A model generated the notes under the pieces. It was not told the origin of the DNA. It saw only the letters and a list, made by a program, of their open reading frames with translations, and did no database searches. A program made the translations under genes and the position numbers. A stretch of DNA of 64,000 bases from JAKZVK01 sp965237575 (GTDB taxonomy: Bacteria; Acidobacteriota; Terriglobia; Bryobacterales; UBA6623): positions 558,001 through 622,000 of the forward strand of contig CBDEGI010000004.1 of the NCBI GenBank assembly GCA_965237575.1, written 5' to 3'. Below, piece after piece: positions 18,601 to 26,181 of this stretch; within the stretch, counting starts at the first letter, position 1, and each line of letters begins with the position of its first letter.

Positions 18601-19881
18601 CACTATCCCGTTCAAGAAGCCGGGATGGTCGTCCATCGTGGCGATGTCGCGGTAGAGTGACAGGTCGCCGGAGCCGAACTGAATAGGCTGTTCCGGTGCA
18701 GTCAGGAGCACATCGATCAGACCCGCCAGGGCAAGTTCCTGGTCTTGTTCGGACGCACCACCCAGGCTGTACAGAGCGTAGTAGTATCGCGCCGCTTCGT
18801 TGTAGTTACTGACCTTGAGGAAGAGTTTCGCTAGCGTCTGCAACTCTTCCGCCGTCCACGCTGCGCTTCTCGCCTCCTTGCCGCGGCGGAAGTCGTTCAA
18901 CGTAGACTGCGCGACCGCGGGGTTGCCCTGTCGCCTGTAGTAGTGAAAGATCCACGCCGCCGACCGCAGATCGTCCGGATCGTTGCTGAAGCGAGCGCGC
19001 ACGCGGTCCAGCTCACTCCGCAACCGCCCCGCGTCTTGCAGCAGCGAGAAGTACTCCTGAATCAAGTTCTCCGGCCATAACGGCGCAAAGCTGCGCTCGT
19101 AAATCGCGAGAGCGTCGTCGTCGGAGCCCTGGCGGCGCGCCACCGCCGCCTCGGCCTGGACAGGGAACGTCTTGTCGCCAGGGAAGGCCCTTGTGTACCC
19201 GTCAATCGTCGCTTGGGCCGCGTCGAAGTCCTGCTGTTCCACCAGGTGATCGAATAGATCCCGATGCACTGCCGCTTCCCCGGCAAAGCTCTCGACCCGC
19301 GCGCGATGGTAACCGGTGACGGCGTCGCCACGTAGCGCGTGCGCCTCCACCAAAGCGAAGATGCGGTTGTATGCCTTCCACGAACGATGCTCGCTGACCG
19401 GATGCAACATCTCGGCGGCTGTTGAGGCGGAGCTACCTACCTTCAACAACGCGTCGATCTCTTCTTGCGGGCGCAGCCGTCGGTGGTAAAAGTCGGCGAG
19501 CGCGAGCTGCCCACCCACCGGGTCGGCGGCAAGCGATGCGTGCTCCTTCCAATCCTTCTCCGCCGCAACGAAGTCGAGCCGCCGCTCGGACTCTCGCGCC
19601 CGCAACGCATACAGGCCGGCGTCTTCCGTCCCGCCCTGCAACAACAACGTCAGGGCGGCATGCGTCTGGCTCGGCGGCCGCTCGACGGCAATCGGCCCCG
19701 AGGGCAACACAACCGTCTGAAAGAAAACATTGCGCAGCGGGCTGTTGCTCTCGACAAACCGCACCCATTCCGGCAACTGCGCCTGTGCGGCAAACACCGC
19801 CAGGCACACCATCACAACCGCCGGCCCAGCCGCGCGCTTCAGCAGCCGGGAAAAATCCCCTAGCTCACGGCGCGACTTCAA
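12667..19881 (-). CDS. Giant exported TPR-repeat protein (2404 aa)
   Basis: Starts with TTG 19881 and a signal peptide (residues about 18-35, VVMVCLAVFAAQAQ). Nearly the whole length is tandem helical-hairpin units of TPR type (for example AAAYSGLAEYYRHSGEAEPALREFRHALQLDPNNALARSRIARILAKTG split over two turns, with clear A-x-x-x-Y and LDPNN signatures). This makes a superhelical periplasmic scaffold of perhaps 50 or more units. The start overlaps the VIT/VWA gene stop by 17 bases and the end overlaps the next gene by 4, so it is translationally coupled on both sides. Size and location suggest a platform binding the other operon products. Confidence 0.85.
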   Translation of the reverse strand: MKSRRELGDFSRLLKRAAGPAVVMVCLAVFAAQAQLPEWVRFVESNSPLRNVFFQTVVLPSGPIAVERPPSQTHAALTLLLQGGTEDAGLYALRARESERRLDFVAAEKDWKEHASLAADPVGGQLALADFYHRRLRPQEEIDALLKVGSSASTAAEMLHPVSEHRSWKAYNRIFALVEAHALRGDAVTGYHRARVESFAGEAAVHRDLFDHLVEQQDFDAAQATIDGYTRAFPGDKTFPVQAEAAVARRQGSDDDALAIYERSFAPLWPENLIQEYFSLLQDAGRLRSELDRVRARFSNDPDDLRSAAWIFHYYRRQGNPAVAQSTLNDFRRGKEARSAAWTAEELQTLAKLFLKVSNYNEAARYYYALYSLGGASEQDQELALAGLIDVLLTAPEQPIQFGSGDLSLYRDIATMDDHPGFLNGIVSLLFNSESPRGRFASQERTAVAYFHRARAAELLALFDQRFAGSTRRSYLHVRLIEAYATYGDNGGVIGGTQQFLSQFPDSAHRSRVALLMAEAYARTEQVELEFRTYAALLDELAAKADRVPLGAAGETQRSPSAYRSAYQAIPAARSPEYARVLDRYIARLVSMKRIIEAVELYAGEIARNPNDPGLYARLAAFLEQNNLAERVDQVYRQAIARFQDPSWHHKLARWYVRTKRQAEWEQLSRQVIATFSGTDLEEYFQGVVGGGTAAVHVRLNRYALERFPHNLTFVRNLLRAYQRRETRDRVAWDRLLRQYWFYADDLRSRFLEHLNRTGRLLPELYALRTSADAAREGRWNRLVRQNPAAAQFLAEAELWRCHYEEAGPLMFALAGNLPGDAARAKRTASLHRSLAYENPVDTEAAAALIEGRHRYDPRDRDLLALAGDTFADRELFERARPFWERMAVVEPGRPEGYLEAATVFWDYYLFDDALRLMSDGRSALGNEALYAYEAGAVYENRRDYDAAIGEYWKGALGGNGYSPARRRLIQLASRPAHRERIDDLTRQRVADADPDPDAISLRVDVLTTQKRDDDIDQLLLRLAGGTSSFDLLERLRSIAASRRNDEVGLKVLERQIELTSDPVDRTRLRLSLMHQLEDAKRVEPARRLAEALYREQPRVLGVVRGAVDFHWRQKSYERALALLDQSAGVAYPRLAEQFRFELAHKATEAGRYARARGALETLLTEKPYEPRYVAAMADTYAREGNYEAVREFYERKISELREASMPRAQRDRQIASLRRGLIPALTKLNDGSATVDQYIEIINRFPSDADLVKEACFYADRHDRRDQLTNYYVKTTRESSRDFRYHRVLAWVYTHFENLSAAIETYGRAIEVRPDSTESLEARALLEVRLLRFDDALTTYQQLYGLAYEDPRWMEKIAEVYARQGRRAEAVEAARKALIEGRPPRPEHYFAAARKLETWNYLEEARDAAEQGIDLAGNRVFAGSYASGLRLYVALMTRLREYARATDNIERAWAGARPELRRGLFPTALQAMAPVVQRDYTPEEKSAFVSFLESWKTRVRPGTRRSFLSIVQQAGLVELEVKWRHEFMFASPAASQSTRHRRRLIELQRQRLRYGELGQQLETFWSIYPAEPDKDSILREAAEAYRDAGDEDAEFRVLDSMERRTLSGRFRERYFEMLLTRRPDWLVALAQSDAAANYAVARGGVELALRAVESRGRKLPPVWTRAYKGLVGLHYGHWAPEVDEAFRAALGGGTIGERVGKPIDRDQNLAGDLWFYYGSRYGEYLANAGQQTAEDYLPAAVETAPGRAAAYSGLAEYYRHSGEAEPALREFRHALQLDPNNALARSRIARILAKTGRVDEAVEEWRKALGAYREQVDKRQVSPEFWESVPAMIREINDLGARDRLDEAIHELLDLYVSQNGGYQVGLLAKAVVQTASDPSAEMARILDLADKANNPLSYLSAIDAQTWVPGAQRETVLERAIEAARRQMAQARGQGRFYAQQAYDQWQTRSIEYLLETKQAAKAQAAVDNASATLKTALAQGQAPLAIRVAALSGQLEEVLTRYEREDDSSDRDGVAAPGLDALRDAAAKLAESGDETSAQRLLEFYYTRLLSKRELSAANFLGLAELRLKQQQGDEALGLLRRMLLVAGEPFEHHKQAAALLMKMGRPSDAAEMLAERVEAAPWDREAQLDLARARRASGRGDNTVPSLIEVASAGESPYELRLDASRALAEIGYGGQTLGSLELETVAGGVTAVNVGPSTGAARPFFVTARLAAAASATDADERLRWLREALEIRPSAHQARIELFRTARELGRHRLAVNALSAMMSSGRWESLFAQRDPVLGEQSYRAPIDEHTARQFVQRSGFEPRERARLAREAGDSLEQLGRLGAATAAYQATLQLDPGTEGDGQARGEVEEALARLGLERSELSRNARVRPVISKNLEQDRLVRPQGPTFEGEGSL

Positions 19882-22327
19882 TCGAAACCTCCTCGGTGCC
19901 GATGTTGTGCGCGAAGTCTTCCGCCGTGAACTTAAGCGAATACACCCCCGCCGCCAGATGCCCTGGAATTACAAGGCGCCCGGTGTTGTACCCGGCCTCG
20001 GAATTCCACCGCAGGCTGACCGGCGGCACGCCGTACATCCTCGCCGTCAACGTCCGCGTGCTTTGCGATGCGCTCACCCTGAGGTCGACCGTCTCGCCCC
20101 GGCGGTAGTGTTTCTTGTCGAGCCGCACCCGCACGACCGGCGGCTTCGACGCAATCAGAAAACTCTTCGACTCGCGATACACTCTCCCTTCGCGGTCCCG
20201 CAGGACCAAGCGCACGTGGTGCTGCCCGTCCGGCGTGTCTTTGGGAGCGAGAAAGCGCGTCTGCCAGATGTCCTCTTCCCCGAGGTACTTCAGCTTCTTG
20301 ATCAACCCAAACGGGAACAGCGCCGTGACCGAGACAATCGACTCGTCCGTGCGCACGCGCAATACGGGGTCGCCCGGGCGGATCACGCGCGGCCGCAGCA
20401 GTGATCGCGGCGCAGCCAGAAACGACGTGTACGGCGTCACGAATTTGTACTTCTTTGCCAACCGGATGATCTCGTCGATCGTGGCGCGGTCCTCTCCCTC
20501 GCGCTCGATCTTCGCGAGCAACGCATCCACGCGCGCCCGCGCCCAAGTTCGGGGCAGGTGCGGATGGTCGAGGTCCGACTCGGGCAAGGCCAACTTGGCT
20601 TGCAGCTCGAACGCCTCGCCCGCGCGAAAGCCGCTGACGCGAAAGGTGGCCTCAGCTCGCGGCTCAGTGTACGTACCCACCCACGACGCCACCGAGCCCG
20701 AATACGTTGTTTCCTGCAACGGGTAGACAAGGTCGAAAGCGTCCGTTGGCGCAAGCGAGAGCTTTAGGTCACCCACCGGCCGCCGGCCGATCTTCGAGAG
20801 AAACGTCTCCAGCTTGAAGTCGATCGGCTCGGTCGAGCGCACCCATTCGAGGTCGCCGTCCTGGCGCGCCAGCATTCGCAGCAGCGGCAGGTTGGCATCG
20901 TCGCCCACCGCAAAGACAAACGTTCGCGGACGCCGTTGCCGCTCGATCGCCTGCCACCGTTCAGCGAACCACTCCGCAAGCCGGCCATTGTGAATCGTGC
21001 CCTGCGTCGCGCCGCCGTCGGTGAGTAACACGACGTAGCCCTCGCCCGCCGCCGCTCCCGTGCCGTCACCCCAAGGCTGCGCCAGCGCCGTCTCGAGCGC
21101 CGCCTCAAGCCCCGTCCCGCCGCGAATCGGCGCCGCGCGGACAAAGTCAAGCGCCCGCTGGACGTTCTCCGGCCCCGCGGCCTGGGGCGTCTCGGCAAAC
21201 AACGAGACCTCTGTGTTGAACAGGACCAGGTTGAACCGATCGTCGGGCCGGAGCCGCTGTAGCAGCGTTTCCAGGGCGAGGTAGCTGCGATCGAGCTTCT
21301 CCCATTGCATCGATAGCGAATTGTCAAACAACACGACCACTGTCCGCGGCGGCGCTAGGTCCTCTGACGGGCTCTCTCCCGGAGTCGGCGGGCCCACCGC
21401 GCCCCCCTCCGCCGCCAGCGGCGCCAGCAGCGCCGAGGCCGCGAAGAATCCCGGCTCCACCGCCGCCCGCTCCGGGGACACTGTGTCAGGGCTCGGCGTT
21501 GACACCTCGGGATTGCGATACGTGAGCACCTCGAGAGCGTCTCCTTGTAGCGCGCTCAACCGATACTCGAACGCGAAGTCCTCTTTGAAGACGACGTTCG
21601 TCCCTTCGAATCGCGCTTGGATGCGATGCGGCGTCCGCTCAGTCACGGCCAGCGAATAGGCCCCGCCGACGGACTCGAAATCCTCGATCGCGTGTTTTGA
21701 TTGCAGATCGACGTCGACCTTGAGCCGCGCCGCCGTCTGCGCCTGATAGGCGTCGGGCCGCAGTGGCAGTGCGAAATACGACCGCAGGTTCTCGACGGGA
21801 ATCCGCTGGTGATATTCCATCTCGACGCGCTTGAACCCATACGCCGGAATCGGTACTACCTTGGCGCTGAAGACCGCCGTCCGCCGCGCTTCGTCGGCCC
21901 CGTACTCGCCCATCTGCAGCAGCCCGGGATCGATGGCCTGCCACTTCAAGCTTTCGTAGACCTCGCTGGCCCTCCGACGCTCGAGTATCACGCCCGGAAT
22001 GCGCGTCACCCCGTCCCACACGACGAAGTCTGAAACCGTAGCGCGGTCCGGCAACGCGAACACCCAGTTGCCTTCGAGCACCGAACTCGAGTGACTCGCG
22101 AAGATCTGACGGATCGACACCCGCGCCACGCCATTGTCGATGCGCACATCGACATCCATCTCTTCGAGCGAGAGGATTCTCGGGTCCGGCTGCGGGTTGT
22201 TGGAGGGGATCAAGACCCCCGCGTCGCCGATCGCTTGGCTCGGTGCGAGCACCGAGAGTAGTGCGGCGAACAAGATAGGGAACCAGACGGGCGCGCTCGT
22301 CTGTCTCATGGCGTTCGGCGAGTTCAT
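19865..22327 (-). CDS. Exported VIT and von Willebrand factor A domain protein
   Basis: 820 residues from ATG 22327; the frame extends to 22453, but that would overlap the propeller gene by more than 100 bases. Signal peptide at about 14-32. A VIT domain follows (about 45-170: VRIDNGVARVSIRQIF, EGNWVFALPDRATVSDF), then a linker, then a VWA domain at about 325-500 with an intact MIDAS start (VVLFDNSLSM, Asp-x-Ser-x-Ser), the Thr-containing loop GGTGLEAAL and the Asp loop LLTDGGATQG. The C-terminal 150 residues look like a beta-sandwich. Predicted metal-dependent adhesion or protein-protein interaction module in the periplasm or outer surface. Overlaps neighbours on both sides. Confidence 0.87.
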   Translation of the reverse strand: MNSPNAMRQTSAPVWFPILFAALLSVLAPSQAIGDAGVLIPSNNPQPDPRILSLEEMDVDVRIDNGVARVSIRQIFASHSSSVLEGNWVFALPDRATVSDFVVWDGVTRIPGVILERRRASEVYESLKWQAIDPGLLQMGEYGADEARRTAVFSAKVVPIPAYGFKRVEMEYHQRIPVENLRSYFALPLRPDAYQAQTAARLKVDVDLQSKHAIEDFESVGGAYSLAVTERTPHRIQARFEGTNVVFKEDFAFEYRLSALQGDALEVLTYRNPEVSTPSPDTVSPERAAVEPGFFAASALLAPLAAEGGAVGPPTPGESPSEDLAPPRTVVVLFDNSLSMQWEKLDRSYLALETLLQRLRPDDRFNLVLFNTEVSLFAETPQAAGPENVQRALDFVRAAPIRGGTGLEAALETALAQPWGDGTGAAAGEGYVVLLTDGGATQGTIHNGRLAEWFAERWQAIERQRRPRTFVFAVGDDANLPLLRMLARQDGDLEWVRSTEPIDFKLETFLSKIGRRPVGDLKLSLAPTDAFDLVYPLQETTYSGSVASWVGTYTEPRAEATFRVSGFRAGEAFELQAKLALPESDLDHPHLPRTWARARVDALLAKIEREGEDRATIDEIIRLAKKYKFVTPYTSFLAAPRSLLRPRVIRPGDPVLRVRTDESIVSVTALFPFGLIKKLKYLGEEDIWQTRFLAPKDTPDGQHHVRLVLRDREGRVYRESKSFLIASKPPVVRVRLDKKHYRRGETVDLRVSASQSTRTLTARMYGVPPVSLRWNSEAGYNTGRLVIPGHLAAGVYSLKFTAEDFAHNIGTEEVSIEVAP

Positions 22328-24345
22328 GGCGACGTCAACCGCTCCTCGCTGACACGCACCAAGCCGTTGTCCGTGCCTATATAGAGGTAAACGCCGTTGA
22401 GCGCCAACGCCGTCACGTTCGTCGACGGCAACCCTTCCTCCACCGCCGTCCATCGGTCCGTTGCTCGGTCATAGACGTACAGCCCGCGGTCGAGCGTGCC
22501 GACATAGACCCGCGTGTCCGAAGCGACCATTGCGTTGGGGTTGACCTCGAACGCAGCCGTCGCGTCCGGCAGCTCGTGCCACTCACCCGACGAGTCGAGC
22601 CTCAACACGCCCGCCCCGTAGGTGCCCACCAACCACTCCTGCCCGTCGGGAACGATCGCCGTGATCCAGTTGTGGCCCAGCGCAGAGTTCGCCGTGGTGT
22701 AACTCTCTCGCACGACTTCGCTCTCGACGATCGACAACCCGCCCAACGTCCCGGCGAGCACGCGTTCCCCGCTCACGCCGAGCGCGTAGACGTGATTGTT
22801 CACCAAACCGTGAAACGCATACAGGCTGCGCGCGCCGCCGTTGCCCAGGAACGTCAGGCCGGCCGGCGTGGCCAGCGTCATCGAACCCTTGCCGAGCGCA
22901 ACATCGGTCACGTGGTTCGAGAGCAAGCCGTCTTCCCGGCGCAGCACTTGCTGTTGCCGTCCGGCATCATCGAACGTCACCAGTCCGTTCGCCGTGGCGA
23001 CCGCCGTCAACCGGCGCTCAGCGTCATGGGCGATGCGATTGACGCAAAACACAAACTGGTTCTCGACATGCGTCGTCTGGTTGGTTGCAAGATCAACGAT
23101 ATCGAGCCCACGGTCGAAGTAACCGACCCACAGCCTCCCCTTCGAGTCGAACTTGAGCGCCGAGATGTTGCCGTCACTCAGCGGCGCCTCTTCACGGTCG
23201 AACGCCGCGCGCCAACCGCCTCCGCCCTGCTCGCGGACATAGAGCCCGTCCCGCGCCCCAATGCGGGCCACCGCGTAGCTCTCGCCACCCGCGTCGAATA
23301 GCCCTTCAACGTTCTCAAGCTGCGACCCTCCCGCAACCTGCCGCGGTCGGGCTCCCCTCCCTCGCACCGTTCCAAGAGGAACCTCGACAATCCCCTCATC
23401 CAGCGTGCCGACTCGCAGCGTGCCACCGGCGACCAGCAACGCCTTGGCAAAGAAGCCGTCCGCAAGAGTGCGGTAATAGCGTCCGCTGCGAAACTCGGCG
23501 ACGCCCAGCGGTGTACCCACGTAGGCCGTCTCTCCCTCGACCGCCAGCGAAAGCACTTGGCGGTCCGGCAGTCCCTCCGCCTCACCGAACGTATTGAGGC
23601 TCCCTCCACTCCAATGCAGGACGCCTTCACCGAGCGTCCCGATCCACAGGCTCGCCTCGTCACCCGCTAGCGCCGTCACGTACTGATCGCTGACTTCCTT
23701 GTGGAACGGAGACAGGCGCTTGCCGTCGTAGAGCAACAAGCCCCGCTGCTCGGTCCCCACCAGGACACGCCCGGTGCGCAGCGGCAGCACCGCGGTCAGA
23801 TCGCGATAGGCCGCCTCGTCCGCGCGCACCTGTTCGAACGCCGCCGACTCTCGGCCACCCTGAACGACCAGCAGACCTTCCCCCGCCGTCGCCACATAGA
23901 GCACGGGGCCCGCCGCGTCCCTCAACAAGCCCGAGGCGAGTTGCACCACCGGCGCGGCTGGAAGGTCTTGGCCCACGCGGTAGCGGGCGAGCAGGCGGCC
24001 ATCGCTGTAGACCGAAACACCCGACGGCCCGGCCAGGTAAAACCGTCCCTCGAAAACCACCGCATCCGAATAAACCGCCGGGGACCGGATCGACTCGAAA
24101 GGCGCGGCGGACGCACCCGCAGGCACCCCGCCGCCTTGCGTATTCGGCCCACGCCCCAACCGCCGACTGACCTTCGCAAACGCAATCTCCGAGTCGGCAA
24201 CGACGTCGCGCTCGGCCTCGGCAATCGCCCGTGACGTCTCGCGATACACCAACGTCACCGCCGACAGAGCGCCCAACCCCAGCAGCGTGCCTGCCAACAG
24301 CAGCGCCCCTTTCACCTGCTTGGGATGGAACCGTCCGTTCAACAT
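22324..24345 (-). CDS. Membrane-anchored beta-propeller protein (two-component-regulator-propeller type repeats)
   Basis: 673 residues. An N-terminal membrane anchor at about 13-33 is followed by a charged helix and then a series of about 40-residue beta-blade repeats with recurring LWIGTLGEGVL, VYVGTLDRGLYVYD and LYIGTDNGLVRV signatures, typical of the seven-bladed ligand-sensing propellers in hybrid two-component sensors. No kinase or output domain is attached, so it acts as a stand-alone periplasmic sensor or binding module. First gene of the six-gene operon; its TGA overlaps the ATG of the VIT/VWA gene. Confidence 0.82.
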   Translation of the reverse strand: MLNGRFHPKQVKGALLLAGTLLGLGALSAVTLVYRETSRAIAEAERDVVADSEIAFAKVSRRLGRGPNTQGGGVPAGASAAPFESIRSPAVYSDAVVFEGRFYLAGPSGVSVYSDGRLLARYRVGQDLPAAPVVQLASGLLRDAAGPVLYVATAGEGLLVVQGGRESAAFEQVRADEAAYRDLTAVLPLRTGRVLVGTEQRGLLLYDGKRLSPFHKEVSDQYVTALAGDEASLWIGTLGEGVLHWSGGSLNTFGEAEGLPDRQVLSLAVEGETAYVGTPLGVAEFRSGRYYRTLADGFFAKALLVAGGTLRVGTLDEGIVEVPLGTVRGRGARPRQVAGGSQLENVEGLFDAGGESYAVARIGARDGLYVREQGGGGWRAAFDREEAPLSDGNISALKFDSKGRLWVGYFDRGLDIVDLATNQTTHVENQFVFCVNRIAHDAERRLTAVATANGLVTFDDAGRQQQVLRREDGLLSNHVTDVALGKGSMTLATPAGLTFLGNGGARSLYAFHGLVNNHVYALGVSGERVLAGTLGGLSIVESEVVRESYTTANSALGHNWITAIVPDGQEWLVGTYGAGVLRLDSSGEWHELPDATAAFEVNPNAMVASDTRVYVGTLDRGLYVYDRATDRWTAVEEGLPSTNVTALALNGVYLYIGTDNGLVRVSEERLTSP

Positions 24346-24707
24346 TGCCTACTAGCCTACGTCACCCGGCCGCTGACAGCCCTAAGGCTTCTCCCGCAAT
24401 TCATTGCTTCGATCGATCTCCGGCCCCGGTCACCGAAACCCGAGACACTCCATGCAAGACTCATTCCAAATCGACTTTAGGTACACGAAAAGTCACAAAC
24501 CGCCTACTCAGCCCACTTTTCCTGTTTCACCCAATCGGCCCTCACCGCCCTTCCCAAGTGTAATTTCTACGACCAACCGAACGTTACAACGCAATCTTTA
24601 CCCGCCAAACAAGCACCGCAGCACCCACCGGCTTCGAACGCTGTACAATATCGAGCGCTAACAAGCGGCCACCCGAGGATACAGCCGCGTCACAACAGGA
24701 GGTCTCC
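24346..24707. other. Divergent intergenic region (362 bp)
   Basis: Lies between the leftward six-gene operon and the rightward dipeptidase gene, so must contain both promoters. It is less GC-rich than its surroundings, especially at 24460-24610. A TACAAT hexamer at 24644-24649 could be the -10 of the rightward gene. No RNA structure or small gene could be supported. Confidence 0.5.
24644..24649 (+). promoter_or_regulatory. Possible -10 element of the M19 dipeptidase gene
   Basis: TACAAT, 59 bases before the ATG at 24708. No good -35 hexamer at 16-18 bases. The same hexamer stands upstream of 35674 and 39010. Confidence 0.3.
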
Positions 24708-26000
24708 ATGTCCCAAGCCCGAAACAGCCTTACGTTACTCCTTTGCCTGCTGCTCCCGGCCCTCATCATCCCGCCGAACCTCCCCGCGCAATCTCTCGAC
24801 GCCGCCCAACTCCACAAGGAAGCCATCGTCGTCGACGGACACGTTCACATCGTCACGCCCGTCTTCCACCAAGGCATCGACCCCTGGAAGGTGCAGGAGA
24901 CCGGCCTGTTCGACTACGCCCGCGCCAAGCAAGGCGGACTCGACGTCGTCGTCCACACCGTCTACATCGAGGACCCCTACAACAACTACAACTACGCCGT
25001 GAAGCAGGCCTGCCGCCTGATCGAAACCTTCTACCGCGTCCTCGATGCCAACGCCGACAAGATGGAACTCGCGCTCACCTCCGCCGACGTGCGCCGCATC
25101 GTCGCCAAGGGCAAGATGGCCGCCGTCCTCGCGCTCGAAGGAGGCTTCGACACCGAGGGCGACCTCGACGTCTTACGCCTATTCCACCGTCTCGGCGTCC
25201 GCATGATCCAGCCACTCAGCCACAACACGACCAACGCCTTCATCGACGCCAAGCTTGGCATGAAAAAATGGGGCGGTCTGACCGAACAAGGCCGAAAGAT
25301 CGTTGCGGAGATGAACCGGCTCGGGATCATGATCGACCTCTCCCACGCCACCGACGAAGCCAAGATGCAAATCATCGACGCCAGCCGCGCACCGGTCGTC
25401 GGCAGCCACCATGGGCTGCAACATTTCGTGGACCACCCACGGACTCTGTCCGACCAAGTGCTCAGAGCCATGGCGGCCAAGGGAGGGCTCATGGGCATGC
25501 ACTCGAGTACCACGCAGATAGGGCGAGAGTACTCGGAATGGCAGCGGTCTCAATCGAGTGATAATGCACCCCCGCCGCTACGGCATCTCATTCAGGACTA
25601 CACCTTCTTCCGCAAGCCTTACGAAGACTTCGGCGCCTACATCGGTGCACTCGACGCGGAGATGCACGACCGCTGGGTGCGCGACCGTGATCAGCGTGGC
25701 GGAACCGCGTACGGCATCCCCTGGCGCGAACGGCACAAGAGGGCCATCGACGCCGGCGCGCCACTCCCGACGGTCGATGACTGGGCCGACCAGGTGGACT
25801 ACGCGGTCGAGATGGTCGGCGACCGCCACATCGGCATCGGTCTTGACCTGATGAGCGGCCCCAACCTGCTCGACTTCGATGCCACCAGCTACCCCCGCCT
25901 CACCGAAGCGCTTGTCAAGAAGGGCTACAGCGAGCAACGCATCAAGAGAATCCTCGGCGAGAACTGGCTCCGCCTCCTCGACGCCGCCAAGGCGCCCTGA
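24708..26000 (+). CDS. Membrane dipeptidase (peptidase family M19), exported
   Basis: 430 residues. A perfect AGGAGGT stands upstream of the ATG and a signal peptide covers residues 1-28. M19 zinc enzymes hydrolyse dipeptides, including D-amino-acid-containing ones. Motifs: VVDGHVHIV (Asp43, His45, His47 region), VLALEGGFD with the bridging Glu, IDLSHATDE, VVGSHHGLQHFVDHPR and the late HIGIGLDLMSG aspartate loop. Length is normal for the family. It stands alone, divergent from the cell-wall-themed operon; a role in recycling peptidoglycan peptides is possible but not shown. Confidence 0.9.
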   Translation: MSQARNSLTLLLCLLLPALIIPPNLPAQSLDAAQLHKEAIVVDGHVHIVTPVFHQGIDPWKVQETGLFDYARAKQGGLDVVVHTVYIEDPYNNYNYAVKQACRLIETFYRVLDANADKMELALTSADVRRIVAKGKMAAVLALEGGFDTEGDLDVLRLFHRLGVRMIQPLSHNTTNAFIDAKLGMKKWGGLTEQGRKIVAEMNRLGIMIDLSHATDEAKMQIIDASRAPVVGSHHGLQHFVDHPRTLSDQVLRAMAAKGGLMGMHSSTTQIGREYSEWQRSQSSDNAPPPLRHLIQDYTFFRKPYEDFGAYIGALDAEMHDRWVRDRDQRGGTAYGIPWRERHKRAIDAGAPLPTVDDWADQVDYAVEMVGDRHIGIGLDLMSGPNLLDFDATSYPRLTEALVKKGYSEQRIKRILGENWLRLLDAAKAP

Positions 26001-26181
26001 CCGTACCGAGTGCTCGTGTTACCTTAGGGACGAAAGCAGCGATCATTGAGGAGTAAAACTCCGAAGCAAGCTACGCCTGGAGCGGTCAGCGTGGTCCTTC
26101 TCCAAGCTGATCACGCTCCGGCAAACGCCCTTGGCTCACGTGCCAAGCGGAGTATGATGAACGCGGCTCCGACTGGAAGGA

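Noticed and set aside
24346..24707. Possible riboswitch or small RNA in the divergent region
   Set aside because: No convincing conserved helices or known riboswitch core could be traced.
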